Of a stretch of 6,366 bases of DNA, positions 1 to 4,987 are shown piece after piece. The first letter of the stretch is position 1; the number at the start of each line of letters is the position of its first letter. The stretch covers positions 1 to 6,366 of the forward strand of contig CAYPCM010000032.1 of NCBI GenBank assembly GCA_964409225.1, read 5' to 3'. This DNA is from JACPXH01 sp964409225. GTDB taxonomy: Bacteria > Patescibacteriota > Minisyncoccia > JACPXH01. The position numbers were made by a program, and so were the translations under genes. The notes under the pieces are model-generated. The model was not told where the DNA came from and did not search any database. It saw nothing but the letters and a program-made list of their open reading frames with translations.

Positions 1-2343
1 TTGCCGGCGGAGAACGCCGCGATCAAGGGCGGGCTGCACCCACGCGTGTGGACTATGCGGAACATCGAGCGGATGCGCGAGCAGCTCAAATCCATGGGCG
101 CGATCTACGACTGGTCGCGTGAGGTGGTAACGTGCGAACCCGAATACTACCGCTGGAACCAGTGGATCTTTTTGCAATTCTTCAAGCATGGGTTGGCATA
201 CCGCGCGGCCGTAGCCGCCAACTGGTGCCCGCAGTGCAAAACCGTGCTCGCAAACGAACAGGTGGTGGAGGGCGCCTGCGAGCGGTGTCACGCGCCGGTC
301 GTGCAAAAGAAGGTCACGCAGTGGCTGTTCAAGATTACCGCGTATGCCGAGCGGTTGCTTAAGGACTTGGACAAGCTCGACTGGCCGGAAAAAACCAAGG
401 CGATGCAGCGAAATTGGATTGGAAAATCAGAGGGAGCGATCATACGATTCGAAATAAAAGATCAAAAATCAAAAAGCAAAAATACAAATCAAAAATTAAA
501 AATCTCGACAACCAAAGACGGCGAATTCGCGAAATTCATTGAGGTTTTTACCACACGCGCCGACACGCTCTTTGGCGCGACCTACCTGGTGCTTGCGCCT
601 GAGCACCCGCTTGTCGGAAAAATTACGACGGCGGCAAAAAAGAAAGCGGTGGCGGCGTATGCGGAGGAGAGTCGCCGCAAGACAGAGCTCGAACGGCTGG
701 CCGAAGCCAAGGGTAAGACCGGCGTGTTTACGGGTGCCTACGCGGTCAATCCGGCCAGCGGGGGCAAGATTCCCATTTGGATTTCGGATTATGTTCTGTC
801 GAGTTACGGCACCGGCGCCATCATGGCGGTCCCGGCCCATGACGCGCGCGACTTTGCGTTTGCGAAGGCCATGCGACTTCCGATCGTTGAAGTGGTGACC
901 CCGGATCTCAAACCCAACCGGCGCCTCACCAAACCCTTTGTGGCAGACGGCGTTCTTATCCGCTCGGGTGAATTTTCCGAGAAAAGCTCGGCCGATGCCC
1001 GCCGGCTCATTGTGGCAAAACTTGCCGAGCAGGGCTTGGCAAGAGCCATGGTACAGTATCGCTTGCGTGACTGGATCATTTCACGCCAACGCTATTGGGG
1101 CACGCCCATTCCGCTAATTTTTTGTGAGAAGTGCAAAAAATTAGCGGAAAATTCAAAATTCAATCCTTCGACAAGCTCAGGATATATCCCGAGCGGAGTC
1201 GAGGGACAAAATTCAAAATTGAGCCAAGGCGAATTAGAAAATCCAGGTTGGGTTACAGTTCCAGAAAAAAATCTGCCGGTGCTGTTGCCGAACCTCAAGA
1301 ATTTCAAGCCCGCAGGCAATGGGCAATCACCGCTGGCGCGTTCAAAAAAATTCTTGATCACCGTTTGTCCACGCTGTGGCGGTTCAGCCCGGCGTGAGAC
1401 CGACACCATGGATACGTTTGTGGATTCGTCGTGGTACTACCTGCGCTATACTGATTCGCACAACTCGAAACACTTTGCCGATCCGGAAAAAATTGCCGCG
1501 TGGCTGCCGGTCCAAATGTACATCGGCGGCGCCGAGCATTCAGTGTTGCACCTGCTCTATTCGCGTTTTTTCACAAAAGCGCTTTTCGATCTCGGGCACG
1601 TAAAGTTTCGGGAACCATTTTTGGCGCTGCGGCATCAAGGCACAGTGCTGGGTGAGGACAACTACAAGATGTCCAAATCGCGCGGCAATGTGGTAAGCCC
1701 CGACGACTTGGTGAGGCGCTACGGCACGGACGTGCTGCGACTATACCTCGCGTTCATGGGTGATTGGTCTAAGGGCGGGCCGTGGAGCTCGCAGGGCATT
1801 GCGGGCATGGCGCGGTTTGTGGACAGGGTGTGGCGGTTTTTTGCGGAAACGAAACTTCGTTCTGGTAAGGTCTCGCCAGAGTTGCGTCGCGCCATGCATC
1901 AGGCGGTGAAAAAAGCGGGCGAGGACGTAAGCCAGTTTCAGTTCAATACCGCCGTTTCTGCGCTCATGGTGTTTTTTGGCGTTTTGGCGCGCGAGCCGAT
2001 GGCAGTGGCGGCGCGTACTTTTGTGCAGCTTTTAGCACCCTTCGCGCCGCATGTGAGCGAAGAAATATGGCAGAATGTTTTGAGACAGGAAGGCAGCGTG
2101 CACGAGACGCATTGGCCGGCATTCGACGTAAAAGCGCTTGAAGAAGAGTTTGTGGCGGTGGTGGTGCAGGTGGACGGCAAGGTGCGCGACCGAATCACGC
2201 TGCCGGCAGATGCCACGGAAAAAGATGCGCTTGCCGCCGCTTGGCAGAGCGAACGGGTTAAACGATTTGTGATACCCGAGGCGCTGGCAAAATCGGTTTA
2301 TATCCCCAAGCGGTTGTTGAATCTTGTCCGGAAGAAGATCTAG
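1..2343 (+). CDS. leuS: Leucyl-tRNA synthetase, 5'-truncated by the window edge
   Basis: Class I aminoacyl-tRNA synthetase that charges tRNA-Leu with leucine in the cytoplasm and hydrolyses mischarged tRNA in its CP1 editing domain. The 780 visible residues open at LPAENAA, which aligns about 80 residues into the E. coli enzyme, so the HIGH motif lies outside the window and base 1 is not a real start. Visible landmarks: a first zinc site (C76, C79, C93, C96); the editing pocket with TTRADT at 184-189 and MAVPAHDARD ending at D284, equivalent to the conserved editing Asp; a second zinc site (C375/C378 with C456/C459); ETDTMDTFVDSSWYY; KMSKS at 556-560; an anticodon-binding domain; and a C-terminal VVVQVDGKVRDRI domain ending at a TAG stop. 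Two segments are not typical of the family: A-rich residues ~154-177, and residues ~379-415 sitting between CEKC and GWV. Both keep the frame, so the enzyme is probably functional. Family assignment is secure. Confidence 0.97.
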   Translation: MPAENAAIKGGLHPRVWTMRNIERMREQLKSMGAIYDWSREVVTCEPEYYRWNQWIFLQFFKHGLAYRAAVAANWCPQCKTVLANEQVVEGACERCHAPVVQKKVTQWLFKITAYAERLLKDLDKLDWPEKTKAMQRNWIGKSEGAIIRFEIKDQKSKSKNTNQKLKISTTKDGEFAKFIEVFTTRADTLFGATYLVLAPEHPLVGKITTAAKKKAVAAYAEESRRKTELERLAEAKGKTGVFTGAYAVNPASGGKIPIWISDYVLSSYGTGAIMAVPAHDARDFAFAKAMRLPIVEVVTPDLKPNRRLTKPFVADGVLIRSGEFSEKSSADARRLIVAKLAEQGLARAMVQYRLRDWIISRQRYWGTPIPLIFCEKCKKLAENSKFNPSTSSGYIPSGVEGQNSKLSQGELENPGWVTVPEKNLPVLLPNLKNFKPAGNGQSPLARSKKFLITVCPRCGGSARRETDTMDTFVDSSWYYLRYTDSHNSKHFADPEKIAAWLPVQMYIGGAEHSVLHLLYSRFFTKALFDLGHVKFREPFLALRHQGTVLGEDNYKMSKSRGNVVSPDDLVRRYGTDVLRLYLAFMGDWSKGGPWSSQGIAGMARFVDRVWRFFAETKLRSGKVSPELRRAMHQAVKKAGEDVSQFQFNTAVSALMVFFGVLAREPMAVAARTFVQLLAPFAPHVSEEIWQNVLRQEGSVHETHWPAFDVKALEEEFVAVVVQVDGKVRDRITLPADATEKDALAAAWQSERVKRFVIPEALAKSVYIPKRLLNLVRKKI
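460..531 (+). repeat. A-rich in-frame insertion in the leuS editing domain
   Basis: Bases ~451-503 are strikingly A-rich, with reiterated ATCAAAAA-like units, inside an otherwise GC-rich gene. They encode a Lys/Asn/Ser/Gln-rich stretch (residues ~154-177) between GAIIRFEI and FIEVFTTRADT. In typical LeuRS these two blocks are separated by only a few residues. The frame is preserved. The borders are approximate because they are judged from remembered family sequences rather than an alignment. Confidence 0.7.
1109..1149. repeat. Perfect 15-bp inverted repeat, 11-nt spacer, at the insertion border
   Basis: Arm 1109-1123 (TTCCGCTAATTTTTT) is the exact reverse complement of arm 1135-1149 (AAAAAATTAGCGGAA). 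The spacer 1124-1134 encodes part of the CEKC zinc motif. The left arm encodes conserved LeuRS sequence (PLIF), and the right arm is the start of the insertion. The layout therefore suggests that the right arm was copied from the left arm. Confidence 0.9.
1148..1160 (+). repeat. Direct repeat, left copy, flanking the palindromic element
   Basis: The 13-mer AAAATTCAAAATT occurs here and again at 1208-1220, bracketing the palindromic element at 1164-1206. This could be a duplicated target site or an integral end of a composite repeat. Confidence 0.85.
1164..1206. repeat. Imperfect palindromic element inside leuS
   Basis: The left half TCCTTCGACAAGCTCAGGA pairs with the right half TCCCGAGCGGAGTCGAGGGA around a TATA centre (1183-1186). 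Nine outer base pairs (1164-1172 with 1198-1206, one of them T.G) are followed by a 2x3 internal loop, then four pairs, one A.C mismatch and three inner pairs. The core, CTTCGACAAGCTCAGG with its GAGCGGAGTCGA partner, resembles a dispersed palindrome I recall from several candidate-phylum genomes. That recollection was not checked. In frame it encodes NPSTSSGYIPSGVEG. Confidence 0.8.
1208..1220 (+). repeat. Direct repeat, right copy, flanking the palindromic element
   Basis: Second exact copy of AAAATTCAAAATT, the first being at 1148-1160. Together the copies flank the palindrome one base beyond its right arm and three bases before its left arm. Confidence 0.85.
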
Positions 2344-2351
2344 GATTGTGG

Positions 2352-2360
2352 TGGTATACA
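2352..2360 (+). promoter_or_regulatory. Possible extended -10 promoter element
   Basis: TGGTATACA fits the extended -10 form TG-n-TATAnT except at the last base. It lies nine bases after the leuS stop and about 45 bases before the ribosome site of the 64-residue ORF. No matching -35 hexamer is seen at 16-18 bases. It would give the small gene its own transcript. This is a weak call from motif shape alone. Confidence 0.3.
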
Positions 2361-2403
2361 CGCGCAGGTTCTTTCCATCGTCACGAGTCGGCTCGGCGAG
2401 CGA

Positions 2404-2412
2404 GGGAGGAGG
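2404..2412 (+). promoter_or_regulatory. Strong Shine-Dalgarno for the small coiled-coil ORF
   Basis: GGGAGGAGG is a near-ideal anti-16S match. Candidate GTG starts follow at 2416, 2419 and 2431. The GGGAGG part is six bases from the 2416 start, which favours 2416 or 2419. Confidence 0.6.
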
Positions 2413-2415
2413 TGC

Positions 2416-2610
2416 GTGGTGGAAATCGTAGTGCCGGATGAGTGTACCAACAGCGAGGTGCGGGCGGAACGGCTCCAGGAGCAAATTGGCGGTATCCGGG
2501 ATCGGCTCGGCAAGCTCGCGGCAAACGTGGAGGCATCCCGGAACGAGATGGATCGCATTGAGGAGGAGGTCCGTCTCGCGATCCGCGAGGGGTGGACGGC
2601 TGCCCGTTGA
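2416..2610 (+). CDS. Small predicted coiled-coil protein of unknown function
   Basis: Sixty-four residues, GTG start, no family recognised. From residue 20 onward, hydrophobic residues fall on a strict 4-3 heptad spacing: L20, I24, I27, L31, L34, V38, (S41), M45, I48, V52, (A55). The remaining positions are dominated by Glu, Arg, Asp and Lys. This is the pattern of a continuous two-stranded coiled coil of about five heptads. No signal peptide or membrane segment is seen. The gene stands between leuS and the tsaC operon, has a strong ribosome site, and ends inside a hairpin. The length, codon composition and heptad periodicity argue for a real gene. A homo-oligomeric adaptor or a partner-binding helix is possible but unproven. 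The start could also be GTG 2419 or 2431, which would leave the coil intact. Confidence 0.65.
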   Translation: MVEIVVPDECTNSEVRAERLQEQIGGIRDRLGKLAANVEASRNEMDRIEEEVRLAIREGWTAAR

Positions 2611-2620
2611 GCAGCCGTTC
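2594..2620 (+). terminator. Probable Rho-independent terminator over the stop of the small ORF
   Basis: ACGGCTGC (2596-2603) pairs perfectly with GCAGCCGT (2611-2618) across a 7-nt loop, CCGTTGA, which contains the TGA stop. The stem can extend by a G.T and a G.C pair. A pyrimidine-rich tail (TCTTCCGTTTCT) follows but has no clean T run, so termination may be weak. It would separate the small gene from the tsaC operon. The remaining bases 2621-2745 hold no gene I can support. Confidence 0.55.
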
Positions 2621-2745
2621 TTCCGTTTCTGGCGGGATTCGGTAGACCTCGGGTTCGATTTCGGCTCAATAATGCTGGCTTGAAACGTAGAAGGGAGGAG
2701 AGCCCCGGCTAGATTTTTTGAGTGTAACGGGGTAGAGTTGAATTC

Positions 2746-3384
2746 ATGCGTCATGTACCCATTGTAACTTCTGAGGCCTATCGTGTCGGCATGACCGAGG
2801 CCTTGCGGACGCTGCGGCAGGGCGGAATTTTAGTGTTGCCGACTGATACGGTCTACGGGCTTGCGGCCGATGCGACGAACGACGATGCGGTGCGGCGTCT
2901 GTTTCGTATCAAAAACCGTCCGCCGGCCAAGCCGGTGCCGGTGTTTGTTTCGTCTGTGGAGATGGCGAAAACAATTGCCTACGTGGATCAGCGCACCGAA
3001 CGAGCGCTCGAGCAGGTTTGGCCCGGAGCGGTGATAGTGATTTTGTCGGTGCGTTCTCGAGTGGCACCCGCGGTGACCGCGGGCGGTCCCACTGTGGGAG
3101 TGCGCCTGCCAGATCATCCGGTGCCGGTGGCGCTGGTTGAAAAACTCGGTCGGCCCATCGTCGGCGCCAGCGCCAACATAACTGGTGAGCCGCCGCGACA
3201 TTCGGCGGTCGAAGTGCTGGGCGATTTTCGCCATCAGCTTTTCAAACCGGATCTCGTGCTTGACCTGGGCCGACTCGAAGACGCTCCGCCTTCGACCGTG
3301 CTCGACCTCACTTCATCGTCAGCCAGGGTTGTGCGTGCCGGACCTGTGTCGAAAGAAATGCTCGTTAACATTTTAAGGAGGTGA
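2746..3384 (+). CDS. tsaC: L-threonylcarbamoyladenylate synthase (TsaC/YwlC/Sua5 domain)
   Basis: Makes threonylcarbamoyl-AMP from threonine, bicarbonate and ATP. This is the first step of t6A37 formation on ANN-decoding tRNAs, and the product is passed to the TsaD complex. The 212 residues match the single-domain family length. Visible motifs: GGILVLPTDTVYGLAADA (26-43), the KxR-type nucleotide site IKNRPPAKP (K56, R58, K62), VWPGAVIVIL (91-100), VGVRLPDHP (117-125), GASANITGEP (140-149) with S142 and N144, and STVLDLT followed by VVRAG (183-199). ATG 2746 is preferred over ATG 2791 because the latter would cut into the first helix. No convincing Shine-Dalgarno precedes 2746; the nearest candidate, GGGGT at 2729-2733, is 12 bases away. 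First gene of a tight four-gene run; tsaD, tsaB and tsaE are not in the window. The Sua5 C-terminal domain is absent. Confidence 0.95.
   Translation: MRHVPIVTSEAYRVGMTEALRTLRQGGILVLPTDTVYGLAADATNDDAVRRLFRIKNRPPAKPVPVFVSSVEMAKTIAYVDQRTERALEQVWPGAVIVILSVRSRVAPAVTAGGPTVGVRLPDHPVPVALVEKLGRPIVGASANITGEPPRHSAVEVLGDFRHQLFKPDLVLDLGRLEDAPPSTVLDLTSSSARVVRAGPVSKEMLVNILRR
3375..3384 (+). promoter_or_regulatory. Consensus Shine-Dalgarno overlapping the tsaC stop
   Basis: AAGGAGGTGA is a full-length match to the anti-Shine-Dalgarno of 16S rRNA. The GGAGG core is six bases before ATG 3388. Its last three bases are the TGA stop of tsaC, so the upstream gene's termination and the purN-like gene's initiation are physically linked. 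This points to translational coupling and high expression of the formyltransferase. Confidence 0.85.
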
Positions 3385-3387
3385 GCC

Positions 3388-4041
3388 ATGCGGATTGCGT
3401 TTCTCATTGGCCGCGGTAGTCGTCTCCCGAACTTACTCGCCGTCTTGCATGGCAAGCCGGGCATCGAAATCGCCCTGGTGCTTAGCCACAAGAAGGATTC
3501 CCCCGGGCTTGACGCAGCGCAGAAGGCCGGCATCAGCGCGGAATACTTCCGTATTACTGACTGGTACCGCGAAAAGTCGGGTATTTCTGTCGGGGAGATC
3601 AGCGTCGAGGCAAAAGCGCGGCTGCGCGCCGAGTACATGACTGCGCTTGCGACCCGACTCACCGAAGCCAATATCGAGCTTGTATTTATGACTGGTTGGG
3701 ATCTCATACTCGGTCCGACCTTTTTCGAGCAGTGGCGTGGCGTCGTGGTCAATGTGCATCCGTCACTGCTGCCTGCCTTTTCGGGCGAGAACGCTTGGGT
3801 AGCAGCGTTAGAATACGGAGTGAAGGTGGCTGGCGTCACCATTCACTTCGTTGTGGATTCAGGCATTGACACTGGCCCCATCATTCTTCAAGAGGCACTG
3901 GCAGTGGCCGAAGGCGAGACGGCCGATACGTTGCGGGAGAAGTTAAACGTGCTCGAGGATCGTTTGGGGCCGTTGGCCATAAAGCTTTTGGCCGCGGGCA
4001 AGTTACAGCGCGACGGTCGGAGCGTACGCGTGGGTTCATAA
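3388..4041 (+). CDS. PurN-type formyltransferase (glycinamide ribonucleotide formyltransferase-like)
   Basis: Formyltransferase-fold protein of 217 residues, close to PurN length. It probably transfers formyl from 10-formyltetrahydrofolate to an amine; for true PurN the substrate is GAR in purine synthesis. Visible features: an N-terminal Rossmann-like start MRIAFLIGRGSRLPNLL; the catalytic NVHPSLLPAF segment with N122 and H124; and GVTIHFVVDSGIDTGPIILQ (149-168) with H153 and D161 matching E. coli H137 and D144. The C-terminal helix TADTLREKLNVLEDRL is also family-like. Residues 60-95 (YREKSGIS to TRLTEA) match the PurN equivalent less well. It lacks the C-terminal tRNA-binding domain of Fmt. 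It lies 3 bp after tsaC. No other purine gene is visible, so the substrate is uncertain; GAR, a sugar nucleotide or another amine are possible. The fold assignment is strong, the exact substrate is not. Confidence 0.85.
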   Translation: MRIAFLIGRGSRLPNLLAVLHGKPGIEIALVLSHKKDSPGLDAAQKAGISAEYFRITDWYREKSGISVGEISVEAKARLRAEYMTALATRLTEANIELVFMTGWDLILGPTFFEQWRGVVVNVHPSLLPAFSGENAWVAALEYGVKVAGVTIHFVVDSGIDTGPIILQEALAVAEGETADTLREKLNVLEDRLGPLAIKLLAAGKLQRDGRSVRVGS

Positions 4042-4046
4042 CCAAG

Positions 4047-4400
4047 ATGTCCGGCCTTCCGCGTCACAACCGCATCACAGTCGGCCAGCTAACTGAAACG
4101 CTGCGCAAGCTTTCGCTGCGACCCCGGCAGCAGCGAACGATTACCGAAGCGTTCAGCCAGTACGGCGCCGAGGGGATTACGCGCCGAGAGTTCGAGGCCG
4201 GGCTTTACTCTCTTCTTAGCGACCGGCGCTACCAGTATTCGCTTGGGCCGCGGGATATTGAAGCGGTTAGGCGCGCAGTTTTTCCGCAGGCCAGGCCCTT
4301 TGGCCGGCCGGCAGACGATAGGAGCAAAAAATCCGGGCCTGTTTCCGGCAGACGCGAGGCGCTGCCCGAGCGGCCGCGCTTGCGCGGCCTCGGCCGTTAG
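4047..4400 (+). CDS. Small basic protein of unknown function in the tsaC-purN operon
   Basis: One hundred and seventeen residues; I do not recognise a characterised family. Residues ~8-80 look like a compact helical domain: ITVGQLTETLRKL, an Arg/Gln-rich turn (SLRPRQQR), EAFSQYGAEGITRREFEAGLYSLL, then LGPRDIEAVRRAVF. The GITRREFEAGL stretch resembles the exit half of an EF-hand-type helix-loop-helix, but no DxDxDG calcium loop is present. Residues 83-117 are Arg/Pro/Gly-rich, strongly basic and probably disordered, which could favour nucleic-acid binding. The ATG lies 5 bp after the upstream stop, with no clear Shine-Dalgarno. Stop TAG ends 12 bases before ATG 4413. The operon position and the codon-like composition support a real gene; the function is unassigned. 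Confidence 0.7.
   Translation: MSGLPRHNRITVGQLTETLRKLSLRPRQQRTITEAFSQYGAEGITRREFEAGLYSLLSDRRYQYSLGPRDIEAVRRAVFPQARPFGRPADDRSKKSGPVSGRREALPERPRLRGLGR
4372..4389 (+). other. GC-rich intercistronic hairpin near the pap2 start
   Basis: GGCCGCGC and GCGCGGCC are perfect inverse complements separated by TT, giving a 7-bp stem with a 4-nt loop in practice. It lies in the last codons of the basic protein, 23 bases before ATG 4413. No T run follows, so it is not a classical terminator. It may affect coupling, mRNA stability or start access, or it may simply be GC-rich coding chance. Confidence 0.4.
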
Positions 4401-4412
4401 TTGATTACCAGC

Positions 4413-4943
4413 ATGGACACTGCGATCGTACTTTGGCTAAACGGTTTGGCGCGTTCAAGTTCGGGGTTTACCGGTTTTGTCGTGGGTCTGGCCGTGGTTC
4501 TGCCATATGTGCTTGTGGCGGTGCTCGGGGGGGCGCTCGTATTGCGTTGGAGGGTGGCGCGGTCAGCGGTTTTAAACGCGCTCATGGCCGGGCTTGTGTC
4601 TCGGTTTGTGTTTGTTCCGGTCATCAGATTCCTTATCCCCCGCGGACGCCCGTTCATGGCGTCTATCGAGATCGTTAAGTTGTTTAACCGGGAAGATGCG
4701 CCGTCGTTCCCTTCGGGGCACGCGGCGTTTTTCTTTGGCGTGGCTTTTTCGTTGTGGTTTGCGAACAGGCGCTGGGGCTGGGCGCTTTTGGCAGGCGCAA
4801 CGCTAGTCGGTTTGGGGCGGATTGCAGCAGGTGTGCATTACCCGTCAGACGTTTTCGTTGGCGCGCTGGTGGGCTTTGCGTCTGGGTGGCTCATAGAAAA
4901 ATCTTGGCAATGGTGGCAGCGGCGTCAACAGACGCCGGCTTGA
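4413..4943 (+). CDS. PAP2-family membrane phosphatase, probable undecaprenyl-diphosphatase
   Basis: Integral membrane phosphatase of 176 residues. By family, it would dephosphorylate a lipid pyrophosphate such as undecaprenyl pyrophosphate at the outer face of the membrane, recycling the carrier for envelope glycan synthesis. The three PAP2 motifs are present: R72-x6-R79-P80 (Arg where Lys is commoner), PSGH at 100-103 with catalytic H103, and R136-x5-H142-x3-D146. Hydrophobic segments at about 17-45, 52-75, 104-118, 123-138 and 145-163 fit the usual five to six helices. The tail is short and basic. ATG 4413 is preferred over TTG 4401, which only adds four residues; neither has a good Shine-Dalgarno. 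It is the last gene of the plus-strand operon and faces tgt. BcrC-like activity is likely; phosphatidate or other lipid phosphate substrates cannot be excluded. Confidence 0.9.
   Translation: MDTAIVLWLNGLARSSSGFTGFVVGLAVVLPYVLVAVLGGALVLRWRVARSAVLNALMAGLVSRFVFVPVIRFLIPRGRPFMASIEIVKLFNREDAPSFPSGHAAFFFGVAFSLWFANRRWGWALLAGATLVGLGRIAAGVHYPSDVFVGALVGFASGWLIEKSWQWWQRRQQTPA
4918..4940 (+). other. Small hairpin at the end of the pap2 coding region
   Basis: GGCGTC (4921-4926) and GACGCC (4931-4936) form a perfect 6-bp stem with an AACA loop. It can be lengthened by AGC/GCT if G4937 is bulged. It ends eight bases before the 40-nt palindrome, so the operon transcript ends in two stacked hairpins. Confidence 0.5.
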
Positions 4944-4947
4944 AAAG

Positions 4948-4987
4948 TTTGTGACATCTTCTGGCGATCGCCAGAAGATGTCACAAA
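4948..4987. terminator. Perfect 40-nt palindrome between convergent genes, likely bidirectional terminator
   Basis: TTTGTGACATCTTCTGGC, a GATC centre and GCCAGAAGATGTCACAAA make a 40-nt sequence identical to its own reverse complement (18-bp arms plus self-complementary GATC). It fills the gap between the pap2 stop (4943) and the tgt stop (4988-4990). Position and symmetry suit termination of both transcripts. The arms begin with TTT and end with AAA, and the minus strand continues with ACTTTT, but there is no strong U tract on either side. It may therefore act as an RNA 3'-end stabiliser, a cruciform or a protein-binding dyad instead. Confidence 0.75.

Larger units (their letters stand above)
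1135..1245 (+). repeat. Composite in-frame insertion at the second zinc site of leuS
   Basis: Encodes residues ~379-415, placed directly after C375-x-x-C378. In related proteins the GWVxVPEKxLPVLLP block follows that pair almost at once. The insertion contains three recognisable parts: an opening segment that mirrors upstream host DNA, an imperfect palindrome, and 13-bp direct repeats flanking that palindrome. The base composition is more AT-rich than the flanks and the frame stays open. The second Cys pair (C456/C459) is retained, so zinc binding can still form with the insertion as a surface loop. Confidence 0.75.

Noticed and set aside
2651..2667. T-loop-like GGTTCGATT motif suggesting a tRNA
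   Set aside because: The flanking five-base stem does not pair beyond two positions, and no acceptor, D or anticodon arms could be built around it.
2643..2673. Possible promoter TAGACC with AATAAT for the tsaC operon
   Set aside because: Spacing is 19 bases and both boxes match poorly, so it is not above chance in this sequence.
2692..2700. AGGGAGGAG Shine-Dalgarno-like sequence upstream of tsaC
   Set aside because: No start codon with an open frame follows at usable spacing; the nearest GTG is followed directly by TAA. The tsaC ATG is 45 bases away.
2032..2754. 240-residue open frame on the minus strand across the leuS end and the intergenic region
   Set aside because: It is antisense to the well-supported C-terminus of leuS and to the coiled-coil ORF, has no recognisable motif, and its composition reflects the reverse of GC-rich coding DNA.
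4401..4412. TTG start giving four extra residues to the PAP2 protein
   Set aside because: ATG 4413 is close by and gives a normal N-terminus; neither site has a Shine-Dalgarno that would favour the rarer TTG.
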